Shown in pieces: positions 1-10,074 of a stretch of 64,000 nucleotides of DNA (position 1 is the first letter of the stretch; each line of letters begins with the position of its first letter). The notes beneath the pieces are model-generated. The model made no database searches. It had not been told where the DNA came from and saw only the letters and a program-made list of their open reading frames with translations. The translations under genes and the position numbers were made by a program. Origin of the DNA: Euleptes europaea (Eukaryota; Chordata; Lepidosauria; Squamata; Sphaerodactylidae); NCBI RefSeq assembly GCF_029931775.1, contig NC_079318.1, positions 79,395,614 through 79,459,613 on the forward strand. Reading direction: 5' to 3'.

Positions 1-1536
1 TCGGGATTAATGTAATATGTGCTTCTTGCCATGATAGAGGAATCTTGCCGTGTTCGATTACCTCGTTGTAAAGAGAGAGTAGGGCCGGAGTTAATTGCTG
101 TTCTAACAGTTTGTAGTATTGTGATGTTAACCCATCAGGTCCAGGTGCTTTATCTGTTTTTAAGTTGTTAATGGCATCTACAATTTCTTGAGTAGTTATC
201 TTCTGGTTGAGTGTCTCTTGTTCTTCTGATGTAAGTTTGGGTAATTGTGCTTGGATTGAATAAGTTGAGAGTCCTTGTTCTCGCAATTCGTCCTTCGAAT
301 AAAGTTGCTTATAATATTCCAAAAATATTTTTTCAATTTCCTCTTGTTTATTATAGGTTATCCCGTTGGCTTTAGCTCCAATTATCTTCCTTTTCTTCTC
401 TTGTTGTCGAAGTTGGTTAGCTAAAAAACGACCAGGCTTGTTTGCTCTTTCGAAAATCCTTTGCTTGGCATATTTGACTTTTATTCTGATTTCTTCTGTT
501 TCTATCAACTCTATTTGGTGTTTGGTCATCTTAATTTTGTGTAAAATGATTTTGTCTGGTTTGAGTTGAGCTTTCTTTTCCAGCCTTCTTAATTGGTCTT
601 GTAATTCTTTAAATTTCTTCTGTCTTTCTTTTTTTTTTTTTTGGAATTCAAGGCTATCATTTTCCCTCTTACAAAAGCTTTACTGGCATCCCAAATAACA
701 AGATCAGACATGTCTTCTGTTTTATTGAAGATAAAAAATTCTTTCAAATCACGCTTGCATTGTTCAAGTATTTGTTTATTCCGAAGTAATTGGTCGTTCA
801 ACCGCCATCTTCTGATCCCAGTTTTACCTCTTGCTAAAGTCAATTCAATTGGGTTGTGATCTGACAATATCCTGGGTGCAATAAGTATCTTCTCCACACT
901 TGTTATCATTGATCTAGAGGTCCAACACATGTCAATTCTTGAGTGAGATTTGTGACGATTTGAATAAAAAGTGTAATCTTTTGTTTTCGGGTTTTTCGTT
1001 CTCCATGTATCAATTAAATCAAATTCTTTCATGAATTTAAAAACGCTCTTCGGAAACTTCCCAGATGTGCTGCTGTGGGTCTTGTCAATCGTAGGATTCA
1101 CGATTGCGTTAAAATCTCCTATCATTATAATTTCTCCTTGATGGTGTTCAGCGAGATTCTTAAACAGTGTTTCATAGAAAGTTTCTTTGGCACTATTCGG
1201 AGCATAGATATGTGCTATTGTAAAACAGACACCATCTGGTCCAGAAAGAATTAAAATCTGGTAACGTCCGTCCGGGTCTGCTATGTGGGTTCTTACTGTC
1301 AGAACTTTCTCGTTAATATAAATTACAAGACCTCTCTTCTTCACTTTCGCCGATGCCAGATAAGAAGTTCCAAGATGACTTGTATGTAGGATTTTTTCAT
1401 GATTTTTTTTTATATGGGTTTCTTGGAGACAGATGATATCTTTTTTTTGCTTTTTTAAACTATGAAAGACTCTTTTTCTTTTGTTGGGGGAGTTGAGACC
1501 ATTGATATTTAGTGATATTATCTGGAGGTGATTCAT
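1..1536 (-). pseudogene. L1 ORF2, endonuclease domain and start of reverse transcriptase (frameshifted)
   Basis: Minus-strand ORF2. Apurinic-type endonuclease motifs are all visible in 1536-589: LNINGLN at the start, LQETHI, GDFNA, SRID and SDHNPIEL. The frame is lost in an adenine run (T-run on the plus strand at about 630-642), where one base too many or too few changes frame. Downstream, in another frame, the protein continues to the window edge and includes KAPGPDGLTSQYYKLL (about 180-120), the conserved start of the L1 reverse transcriptase. The run may be a recent slippage event or an assembly error. Confidence 0.8.
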
Positions 1537-1556
1537 AATGGAATTGAAATTCTATT

Positions 1557-2645
1557 CTATAAAGCAGCTGCTTGGTTTAATTTATCTCCTTCGGAGGCCT
1601 TCTTGTTTTTCCTTAATTCTCGCTTCTCAAGGGGTTGTTTCTTTTTTCCCTTCTGAGTTGGTTGAGATTTGCTGGGACCTTCTCCTGGGGAGTCTTCAGA
1701 GTCTTTTGGATCTGTGTCTCCTTGAGATTTTAGTTCTTCAAGTAGTTCTTTGGCTTGAAGTTGATCATGAATTATCTTTTTCCCTTGCGGCAGGGAAATT
1801 TCTAGTGAGTATGGAATAAGCCAACGAAACCTAATTTGTCGCTTGTCTAATTCTTGTTTCAAATCGTTATATTCTTTCCTTTTTGTTAGGACGCTTCTCG
1901 GAAGGTCAGTTAGGATCTGTATTGAATTCCCCTCCCAAATCAGTGGGTCGTCTCTTTGTGTCTTCAAAAGTAGGTCTCTAGTTCTTTTGTGGACGAACCT
2001 CACCAGTATATCTCTTGGTTTTTTATACTTGGTGGCATAGAATGAGTTTATTCTGTAGCAATATTCCAAGAGAGTATCGTCTTCTTCGAAATCGTAGTTA
2101 TCGTGGAGAAGTGTCCTGATGTCGGATTCTAGGGTTTCTTTCCCGAAATGTTCAGGAAGCCCACGGAATTTAATGTTCTTGTCTCTAAGCCTCACTTCAT
2201 GAGCGTCAACTTTGGTTGAAAGATCTTGAGTTATTTTTGATTGTTCCAGAAGTTCTGTGGTGTGATGTGTTACTGATGTCTCAATTTCCTCTTGTTTCTG
2301 TTTAATTTTAATAATTTCTTGGGAGTTGAGTTCAAGTTTTTCTTCAACCTTGGAAATGCTTTGGAGAACCTTTTGTTCTGAATCTTGTATTGATTTCTGT
2401 AAAGAGGTTTTCAGATCCGATATCATCTCTTGTGTACGTAGGAAAAAATCTTGGGTTTCTTTTGCCATGACCAAACTTTTATTTTTTGTATCTTGAGTAG
2501 TCTCTGATGTAGGTTTAAATTTTGCAACGTCCACCTCTTGTTCTTCTTCTTCTGAGACTACAAATTCTTCTAGGAATTTTTTTTGTTGTTTACCTTTCAA
2601 CTTCTGGGATTGTCGGTGTGCGAAGCTTGTAAATCTCTTCCTCAT
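1557..2645 (-). CDS. L1 ORF1 protein (RNA-binding coiled-coil chaperone)
   Basis: A 362-residue open frame. A lysine-rich N-terminus is followed by a long heptad-rich helix (about residues 80-150) that should form the L1 ORF1p trimer coiled coil. Next comes an RRM-like domain starting near NIKFRGLPEHFG, with RDILVRF further on, then a C-terminal domain and a charged, proline-containing tail. In L1 biology this protein coats the element RNA. The frame is intact and of normal length for L1 ORF1p. It is a transposon gene, not a host gene. Confidence 0.85.
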   Translation of the reverse strand: MRKRFTSFAHRQSQKLKGKQQKKFLEEFVVSEEEEQEVDVAKFKPTSETTQDTKNKSLVMAKETQDFFLRTQEMISDLKTSLQKSIQDSEQKVLQSISKVEEKLELNSQEIIKIKQKQEEIETSVTHHTTELLEQSKITQDLSTKVDAHEVRLRDKNIKFRGLPEHFGKETLESDIRTLLHDNYDFEEDDTLLEYCYRINSFYATKYKKPRDILVRFVHKRTRDLLLKTQRDDPLIWEGNSIQILTDLPRSVLTKRKEYNDLKQELDKRQIRFRWLIPYSLEISLPQGKKIIHDQLQAKELLEELKSQGDTDPKDSEDSPGEGPSKSQPTQKGKKKQPLEKRELRKNKKASEGDKLNQAAAL

Positions 2646-3885
2646 AGTAGATTAAGAAAATCCCAGAAAGTTGTCGATTTCTATTACACACGTTATAAAA
2701 TTATGATAATCTAGCCACTTCCACCCCCACAACCTAAAAGTATAATGTATTTAGTCTAACAATTCATTGGTTTGCTATGTTCAGTAAATTAAATCAGATC
2801 ACAGGATTAATTCATGTAGTTTTAAAAATAAGGCTAGTTTGTTATATTACAATTATGAGATTAAACATGTAAAGTATCACTGATAGTTCATTAATTGTCT
2901 TCCATAAAACTTAACTATAGTTGTGTAAAAATCAGATGGAAAAAAATATAGCCAATGTCTTGTATTGTATTAATTGTATTGGAGATGGATGAGAAGGGTT
3001 AACTGCAATTAATTCAGCGTCCACAAGAGGGCAGCAAAGCGTTCATTAGATTCACCAGAGGAGAAACGAAAGTTAATTTTACCAGTCAGGCGCCATTTTT
3101 CTTCTTGTGATCTGAGCCTTGCAGAAAAAAAAAAAAAATTGGAAGGAGAGGAAAAGAGATGATGCTGGGGCGCGGAGCTAAATCCAGTTAAAACGATGTT
3201 GCTGTGAGGAGGGGGTTAGATATGAGACAGGAGGGTCGGGATGTTCGGCTGGAGTTTTTGCTGCTACCGCCGCGCCGCCACCGCCACCGCCGCCTCTCTG
3301 GCCGATCTCCTACAGCCCGCCCCGGCCCCGTCCGTCCACCCGCACCCGGGTGGGCCGACAGATTCGGGGCAGCCGCGCAGAGACCTGCGGAAAATTGCAG
3401 GAACGATCACAGAAGGGAAGATTTACAGCCGTCTCCAGCCTCCAGCCCGATTTAGTCAGCCGCAGAAAGTTTTTTTCCCCCCCTCCTCCTCCTCTCTTCT
3501 CCCGTCTGGCAGTCTTCGCTCAAAACGCGTCCCTCAGCAGGTAATCTGACTTGATTTGATATTAAGATGAGTTCAGGATTGGTTTAGTTTATTAATTTGT
3601 TTTTTTTTGTTATAGTAAAAGGTTGTTTTAAAAAACGGAAGTGGGGGGGGAGGAAAAAGTGGAGCGGATGGCCGCCATGGTCTCAGTAGACTCACCCCCA
3701 GCTGCGACCTTCTTCACCAGACGCTCAAGGCGTTTTGCTGGCAGTTGGAGCCCCGGAGATGGTCCGGGGGGGCTTCGTGGAGAATCTCTCCTGTTCAGCC
3801 CGCTCCCCCCAAGCCTGGGGGGGGTCTCCTCGGAGGCAGTTGGGATCCGCGAGAGAACTCGCGTCTGGCTGGCTCGGTCTTAATC

Positions 3886-4490
3886 AATGCTTTCTGCTGA
3901 CCAGTATCTTTACATAAGGAAGGAACAGAAGAATGTCAATGCTTTAACTTGCTGAAAGACTACATTAAGGGGAATAGTCCGGCTTTATTTTCTTTTTCCA
4001 CAAATAAACCTTTGATCAGTACATGGCCTCAGAAAAGCTTTGGTTTCCTCCCAACAGTGACATCTGCAAGAGCAGCTACAACAAACTCTCTTTACTAAGC
4101 AGTGTTTTTTAACTGAAGTAAATGTTGATATACCACAACCGGATCTTACGTCACAAACAGCGACTTTGGCATTCTGTCAGCTTCTTCTGCCAAGCGAAAC
4201 TAAAAATGTCAGGCTTTAACTTAGGATAGCCAGGTCAGGGCATCATGAATGAATATATTACAAAGGATATCAATCCAGATCCATATTCCTATATGGTCAA
4301 TCAAGGGGTGGGTGGGGTATGGCTGGGAGATACAGACTGCTGTTAAGTTGCTAAGCAAGTTTCAATCTGGTTCTGCCCCTATTGAGCCAATTCTACATCA
4401 TAACAGTTCTACACCTTCCTATGGAATGAAGGTGTTTATTCCTTTATGCTGAACACTCACATGACCACATGAAGCTGACGTATGCTACCC
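3886..4490. other. No gene recognised
   Basis: AT-rich DNA between the L1 leader and a short hairpin-like repeat. I see no convincing coding exon, RNA gene or known repeat. Confidence 0.4.
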
Positions 4491-4720
4491 TGTAGCATAC
4501 ACATTACAGAGAATGTGTGTACAACCTGTGTACATGGTTTTTCTTTGTATGTGTGTTCAGTGATTCTTATATAACATACACACATTTAGAGCTGAATATG
4601 CAATTTAAACCCCACATTTATCCAGTTTTATTTATAGACATATGTTGGTTCTTTCTTACAAACAGATGTACATGTATGCTACATGTACATTCACTGTAAT
4701 GTTTGTACAGGGCTGTTGAG
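4485..4720. repeat. Degenerate inverted repeat (possible MITE)
   Basis: The left arm near 4488-4530 and the right arm near 4675-4715 are imperfectly complementary; both carry variants of ACATTACAG / CTGTAATGT. This suggests an old foldback element. Ends and target duplication are not clear. Confidence 0.35.
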
Positions 4721-4721
4721 T

Positions 4722-4805
4722 TAGACCCTCGGTTTATCAAGGTCAATATTGTCTACTCTGAGTGGCAGCAGTTTCTTTCACAGTGCCTGCTATCTAATCC
4801 TTTTC
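4722..4805 (-). repeat. tRNA-Ala-derived SINE, 3' fragment
   Basis: Antisense fragment of the SINE seen nearly whole at 41298-41512: it shares the segment with the words TATTGTCTACTCTGA and GGCAGCAG. The tRNA head is missing. Confidence 0.5.
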
Positions 4806-5068
4806 ACTGGTGTGAAAATCCATTAACAAGAATCCTTCAAGAACCAGCATAAAATCACAAAACAGCTTGAAAAAATAGCAGCAGATAACATTAAAATTGA
4901 TCATAAAATCAGCATCATTAATAGTAGTAAAAGCAGCTTACATATGATCAGATAAATCATCCACATACTGGGACAACAGTTGCTACTTTGGATATTGCCT
5001 TTTGCAGCTGCAAGCGCACAGTCGTTTAACCACAAAAACATGAAGTTTGGAGTACTACCGAGGGCAGA

Positions 5069-5340
5069 TATATATTGTTAGTTTAGTTTAGCTGACTTGT
5101 ACCCTGCCCTCTCCCCAGCATAGCTGGGCTCAGGGCAGCTCCCAACAACAATAAATTCAATATAGCATTAACATCATAGCATTAAAACATATAGTGTAAC
5201 ATTTCTACATCATAAAATCAAGCTGGCTAGAACCTGGTTTATCTCCCAGAAAGAATCCTAGTCATTTTAGTTTTGTAAAAATACCTTTTAGAGTTATTCC
5301 AGTCTAAATATGTTGATTTCAGTTCACAGGGTTTATAAAC
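5069..5340. repeat. L2/CR1-like tail fragment
   Basis: Contains the degenerate phrase CTGCCCTCTCCCCAGC followed by GGGCTCAGGGCAGCTCCCAACAA, typical of the 3' parts of L2-type LINEs and their SINEs in reptiles. Old and incomplete. Confidence 0.4.
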
Positions 5341-7000
5341 TGGGAATCATCAGGATTAAATTTTGTAGTGTAGACAGCCCAATCAATGCTTTGTGAAACA
5401 ATGTTATATCAGAAGTAAGACGGATACATCTCTTGACTGTTGACATTGGCAATCTCATGGGGCTCTTTTCTAAAATTGACCATCTATTTTTGTTTCAAAG
5501 ACCCATGGCATTACCCCCAAACCTTGATTTCTTTTGTTTCTCTCTAGGAACTTGAAGCAACATAAAGCAGATGAAAACAGCAAGGACAAAGTCTTCTCCA
5601 TTCAAGACGGAGGCTTCCTGGATATGAGAATGTTCACTGATTCCAGGCCAGTCAGAAGCACAGAAAAAACAGACGCCCCTGATGTGGCCAACAGTAGCTG
5701 AGGTCACCAAGGAAGCCAGTGTACCACCTTAACAAAGCCACAAATAAAAACCTCAGATAGCCATGTTGTGGCATTTTACCTATCGAACTATAGCCCTTTC
5801 TACATTTAACTGAGCATACAGGGCAAACACGCTACATATGATCCTCCCAGAACACATGAACAATATTTTGCCTGGAAAGCGCAACATGTGGTTTTTCACA
5901 AATATTAGGTTTTTGCACACATATCAGGGTTTCAATATACATGTTCTGACACTGAAAATCCACACATTATGTCGTTTAGACAAAATAGTAACCATAGGTA
6001 CTGTGGGATCACGTATAGCATGGTCAAATGTATCACCTGAAAAGGGAATATATCTGGAAGAAAGGACGTGGAAGGGAAGATCTATATCTAGCTATCTGTC
6101 TACTCACACACACACTATACCGGCTGATAGTGCCACGTGTTCAAAATCACAACTTGGTTGGCAGACAGACATCTTTCATTCCTTATTCTATGAACACTGG
6201 CTGGCCCTAATAGAGACTGTTTCCTTGGGGTATGAGAAGAGGAAAGCAGCTTTACCTTTGAGGAAGAAAACCCACAGTTCAAGGTGAGAATCTATAAAAA
6301 AAAGAGGCAGAAATATACATAGTAATTACTTTCGAGTATTAGGTCTGCACTGAATATTCTCTATTGTCAAAACTAGCGATTTTGGTGCGATGGAAATTTC
6401 TCCCTCAAAATATATCAATTCTATGAATAATCCCCCTTCCAAAAAAATCTTGTTCAGTGCCACTGATTTTCCCTCTACTTCCAGGGTTATTCACATGGGT
6501 CATTCTGTTCAGGAATCATGTAGTGAATAGAATGATATTAGGACACTGCAACACGAACTAGATCTGGCAGTACAAGCACATCACTGAGGGTAAGTGTCAG
6601 CAATGGCAAGTGAGGGCAATTTAAATTAACACTCAAACATTTTCACAAGGAGTGCTGAAAACTACAGGAAGCATCTTTTGGCACTCTTGGCTCAGTCCTA
6701 ACCATCACACTGCTGATTACATCTGAATGCGAGCCTAGGATATCAGGTGGGAATTAATGGGGGTCAACCCATTTTATCCCTGCAAAGTAGGTTATGCTGA
6801 AACAGAATTTGTATTTTGTATCTGGATATCTATACTCAAGCAAACACAAGGTTTCAAACCATTGCATACTTATTAGATTCATAATCTGAATTTGTGAGAT
6901 GTTCAAGGAAGATTGAAATAAACAATTCATAAACATTGGGCTTTTCTGCATTCTCATTTTCCTTGCTTGTGTTCATGTTGCTGGGGGGGGTTGTTCTGGA
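5341..7000. other. No gene recognised
   Basis: Mostly AT-rich DNA. Open frames here are short and show no family resemblance. A (CA)n-like stretch occurs near 6105-6115. I found no repeat that I can name. Confidence 0.35.
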
Positions 7001-7001
7001 T

Positions 7002-7143
7002 GTGTTTTGCTCCATCTAGTGGTCGATTCAATATTACATCAGTTTATGGCTGGCATATCTCCCTGCAGATTTAAACTGCAGGTGCTCATGCCGGAAATCA
7101 AGCAATGTAATATCAAATCGACCACTAAAGGCAGCAAAACATG
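7002..7143. mobile_element. Short foldback MITE, about 140 bp
   Basis: Arms of about 36-40 bases are inverted copies: the left arm carries TGTTTTGCTCCATCTAGTGG, the right arm carries CCACTAAAGGCAGCAAAACA. The centre is itself palindromic (CTGCAGATTTAAACTGCAG). This is the structure of a small non-autonomous DNA element or a hairpin relic. Confidence 0.6.
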
Positions 7144-7391
7144 TGAGGAACAGGGAAAAAAAAACCCAAAGCAACAGCAACAGCAACGAGAGGAAAATGG
7201 GAATGTGGAAAAGCCCATTAACAAAACTACTGCTGTTCTCATTCCCCAAGGGGGAACCAGAGTTTCCTCAGAAGCATATCAGGGATTCCTCGTGAGAAGC
7301 TCAATCATGGAGGAAAAGCTTCTCTGAAAGGAAACTGCGTCTCACCTTGAACATTTGAAGCTGCCATATACGGAATCAAATCTTTGGTCTA

Positions 7392-7670
7392 TCATAAGAG
7401 CATAAGAAGAGTCCTGCTGGATCAGACCAGTGGTCCATCTAGTCCAGCATCCTGCCTCACACAGTGGCCAACCAGTTTATCTAGAGGGCCAACAACAGGG
7501 CATAGAGGCTGAGACCTTCCCCTGATGTTGCCTCCTGGCACTGGGATTCAGAGGCTGACTGCCTCAGAACACGGAGATTCCCTTTAGTCAACCCGGCTAG
7601 TAGCCACTGATAGACCTCCCCTCCATGTATCCATCCCTTTTTAAAGCTGTCTATGCCTGTGGCCATCAGT
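7392..7670 (-). mobile_element. CR1-family LINE, 3' end
   Basis: Antisense CR1-type 3' region, recognised by GCTGGATCAGACCAG, GTCCATCTAGTCCAGCA and CACACAGTGGCCAACCAG, shared with 38768-38935, 52840-53188 and 54668-55040. In the other copies these words follow a CR1 reverse-transcriptase C-terminus. Confidence 0.65.
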
Positions 7671-7671
7671 A

Positions 7672-8020
7672 TCAGTATTGTCAACTCTGACTGGCAGCAG
7701 CTCTCCAGGGTCTCAAATCAAGGTCTTTCATGTCACCTACTTCCTGGTCCTTTTAACTGGAGATGGTAGGAATTGAAACTAGGGTTCCCAACTGGCCTGG
7801 AGAAAAAAGTCCTGCCTGTTTAACAGAGACATAAAGTTCAGAAATAGGCAGTTGAAGTTTTTCATGGCATGGAGGTAAATAACAACCCATTAAGCCACCA
7901 TTAAAGGAGACTTTCCTCCAGGGTAGTTGGCAACCCTAACTGAACCCGGGGCCTTCTGCATGCAAAGCAGATGCTCTACCAATAAGCCTCAGCCCTTCTC
8001 CAAACCTTCCCCTGTGGGAG
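7672..8020 (-). repeat. tRNA-Ala-derived SINE split by a small DNA element
   Basis: Antisense SINE with its body at 7672-7778 and its tRNA-like head at 7940-8020, where the A-box and B-box regions of an alanine tRNA can be read in reverse (GCAAAGCAGATGCTCTACCA). A hAT-like element (7779-7939) separates the halves. Confidence 0.6.
7779..7939. mobile_element. Small hAT-type element nested in a SINE
   Basis: Ends are TAGGGTTCCCAACTGG and GTAGTTGGCAACCCTA, the same terminal type as the abundant MITE in this window but with a different interior. It interrupts the SINE at 7672-8020. The flanks are only roughly duplicated, so the insertion is old. Confidence 0.55.
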
Positions 8021-8263
8021 AGTGTTGGCTGCACTGTAGCTTATACTCTCCACTCAAATTGGTTGACAGAGGTCCCACAGACCTGGTCAGTGCTCCACAT
8101 GTTCTGAGTGTGCCCTCCAAACACGTGCCAGAATATTCTGCAATGCACAGGGACTCAGTGACAGTTATGCTAAGTCAATATAGAAATGCTGTTTGAGAAA
8201 CACCAGCACCAAAACTCTAGCCAGCCTATGGCATGATCTAGTTAGCAGATGGCATTATGGAGA

Positions 8264-8467
8264 TAGGGTTGCCAACCTCCAGATACCAGCTGGAGATATC
8301 CTGCTATTACAACTGATTTCCAGCCGATAGAGATCAGTTCACCTGGAGAAAATGGCTGCTTTGACAATTGGACTCTATGGCATTCAAGTCCCTCTCCAAA
8401 CCCCGCCCTCCTCAGGCTCTGCCCCCAAAACCTCCTGCCGGTGGTGAAGAGGGATCTGGCAACATTA
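8264..8467 (+). mobile_element. hAT-type MITE (TAGGGTTGCC family), copy 1
   Basis: About 204 bases from TAGGGTTGCCAACC to GGCAACATTA. The 8-base duplication TATGGAGA flanks both ends exactly, which fits hAT transposition. No coding capacity. The interior has the self-complementary block CTGATTTCCAGCCGATAGAG shared by the family. Confidence 0.85.
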
Positions 8468-8469
8468 TA

Positions 8470-9200
8470 TGGAGAAGATTCTCCTCACATATTAAAGGGA
8501 CTACAAACCTAGCTTATTTTTTTAAGGTTAAACGGAGATTCTTAGGACTACAACACAGCCCTATAAATGAGTCTCAGGCTGACCAAACATGTAAGGTTTG
8601 ATTGGTAAAAGCACATAGGTTTGAGGGAACCCTAAACATTTTGCCGCTTCTGCCATATGCTGACCATCTACTAAACCTTTGTGCAGCTCCCATTCATTTC
8701 AAGAGTTGTGGGCCTTATGGGTCACACCTGTCTGCCTACCAGTCTTCAGGGCAGCCAAAACGAGGGCAAAACTGAATTGCTCACCTCGCCTTGCCCCACA
8801 GTACAGCTGCCTGGAGCAAGCTTTCGAGTTTCACAGAACTCCTCCTGATGCAGAAGGGGCACAAAAAGCCGCCTAGGTGAAGCTTTCTGTGAAACACTGA
8901 AGCCTGCATATGTCAACTTGTGCCAGTTCGATGAAAACCATCATTCTTTATATGTTGCGCTGCCAGCCTTTGGTTGGTTTGGAGCCGATCGCTTATGGTG
9001 GTCTGGCCTCCTTTCCTTTTAAGAGTACGAGCACAGAGCAGGCAACAAAAAGCAGCATTTCCTACGGCCAAGAGAACGCAGCCAGATCCCCCTCCGTCCT
9101 CCCCTCCCCAGCCGAATGCTTGTTTCTTGCCCCACCCTGCCCCACTTTTGCTGAATGGCTGCATTTTCTTGTTCTTTCTTTCTTTCGGAGCTAATCCTTC
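8470..9200. other. Upstream DNA of the SLC22A gene, no gene recognised
   Basis: Mostly unique-looking sequence. No exon with matching splice sites or named repeat was found. It may contain distal promoter elements of the transporter gene. Confidence 0.35.
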
Positions 9201-9211
9201 AAAGCCTCATT

Positions 9212-9224
9212 AGAACTTTGACCC
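9212..9224 (-). promoter_or_regulatory. Candidate HNF4A site (DR1)
   Basis: AGAACTTTGACCC reads in reverse as GGGTCA-A-AGTTCT, two nuclear-receptor half-sites one base apart, close to the HNF4A motif. It lies about 440 bases before the start codon. HNF4A is known to drive human SLC22A6. Function here is inference. Confidence 0.4.
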
Positions 9225-9295
9225 GAGTAAAGTTATTAGGGGGGTTGCATAACCGCCTTCCGCCCCCCCAGACTAGTCCCCCCTGGTTCTCCAAG

Positions 9296-9304
9296 GTTAT
9301 TAAC
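9296..9304 (+). promoter_or_regulatory. Candidate HNF1 half-site
   Basis: GTTATTAAC resembles an HNF1 site (GTTAATNATTAAC). HNF1 factors are known activators of OAT1 and OAT3 in mammals. The match is partial. Confidence 0.3.
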
Positions 9305-9328
9305 ACATGCACAGACTAATAAACACCC

Positions 9329-9334
9329 CACGTG
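9329..9334 (+). promoter_or_regulatory. E-box CACGTG
   Basis: A palindromic CACGTG just after a TATA-like TAATAAAC (about 9318-9325). It could be core-promoter proximal, but no transcription start can be fixed from sequence alone. Confidence 0.25.
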
Positions 9335-9666
9335 GTTTGCAGCATCCTGGGCGAAACAGTCCTGCAGAGTTCACACAACAAGTTACTCAAATGTTTATTC
9401 CCGGTTTTTTACACTCCCCCCTTTCCCCCCGCCCCCCGCCCAAGGCCTGCGAGTGATGTTTTTAGCCACAGCCAAGACGAGGACCATTGCAACATCGCCT
9501 CGAAAGATCCTGACCCTAAATTAACAAGAGGAAACTTTCCAGAGAGGGTGGGAACAGCCTGTATGTGGCTGGCATGTGTTCCACACATGCAGGCCATGCC
9601 AGATCGCTTCTGAGCTTAGCTACTTCGGCCCTTTCCGTGGCACTCTCCAAACATCCCCCCCTTACG

Positions 9667-10074
9667 ATGACATTCGCTGAACTTCTCGACCGGCTTGGGG
9701 GGATGGGCCGCTTCCAGGTCCTCCATGTGGCCCTACTGGTGACCCCGGTCTTGCTGACAGCCAGTCACAACCTTCTCCAGAACTTCTCAGCAGCTGTCCC
9801 TGAACATCACTGCCAGATCAGACTTCTCGGCAATGACACGCACCCGCGTACCAACAGGACTCTGGAGCCTGCGACGGAAGAGGATCTGCTGTGGATCTCC
9901 ATCCCCAAAGATCGGGCCGGTAAGCCAGACAAATGTCGGCGGTTTGTCACTCCGCAATGGCATCTCCTTAACTCAAACGCCACTGATGCCAACTGGACTC
10001 AGGCAGACACCGAACCGTGCCACGACGGATGGATCTATGACAGAAGCATTTTCACCAACACCATCATCATGGAG
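9667..10074 (+). CDS. SLC22A-like exon 1
   Basis: 136 codons: N-terminus, first membrane helix and the large glycosylated loop. Ends ...GAG then GTGAGA, phase 0, at the usual SLC22 position just before WDLVC. Confidence 0.92.

Larger units (their letters stand above)
1..3885 (-). mobile_element. L1 LINE, 5' half (leader, ORF1, start of ORF2), cut by window edge
   Basis: A non-LTR retrotransposon of the L1 clade read on the minus strand. ORF1 (2645-1557) and ORF2 (1536 onward) are about 20 bases apart, the usual L1 arrangement. Upstream of ORF1 lies a GC- and CpG-rich stretch (about 3200-3885) that fits an L1 internal-promoter leader; its outer limit is my estimate. The element runs off the window at base 1, so its 3' end and target duplication cannot be seen. 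ORF1 is uninterrupted, which suggests a fairly young copy. Confidence 0.85.

Noticed and set aside
7007-7327. A 106-residue frame with a glutamine run
   Set aside because: It starts inside a foldback MITE, and the glutamine run comes from a short CAA/CAG simple repeat.
9565-9666. Upstream in-frame ATG of the transporter
   Set aside because: OAT proteins begin with M-x-F-x-x-L-L, which fits the ATG at 9667.
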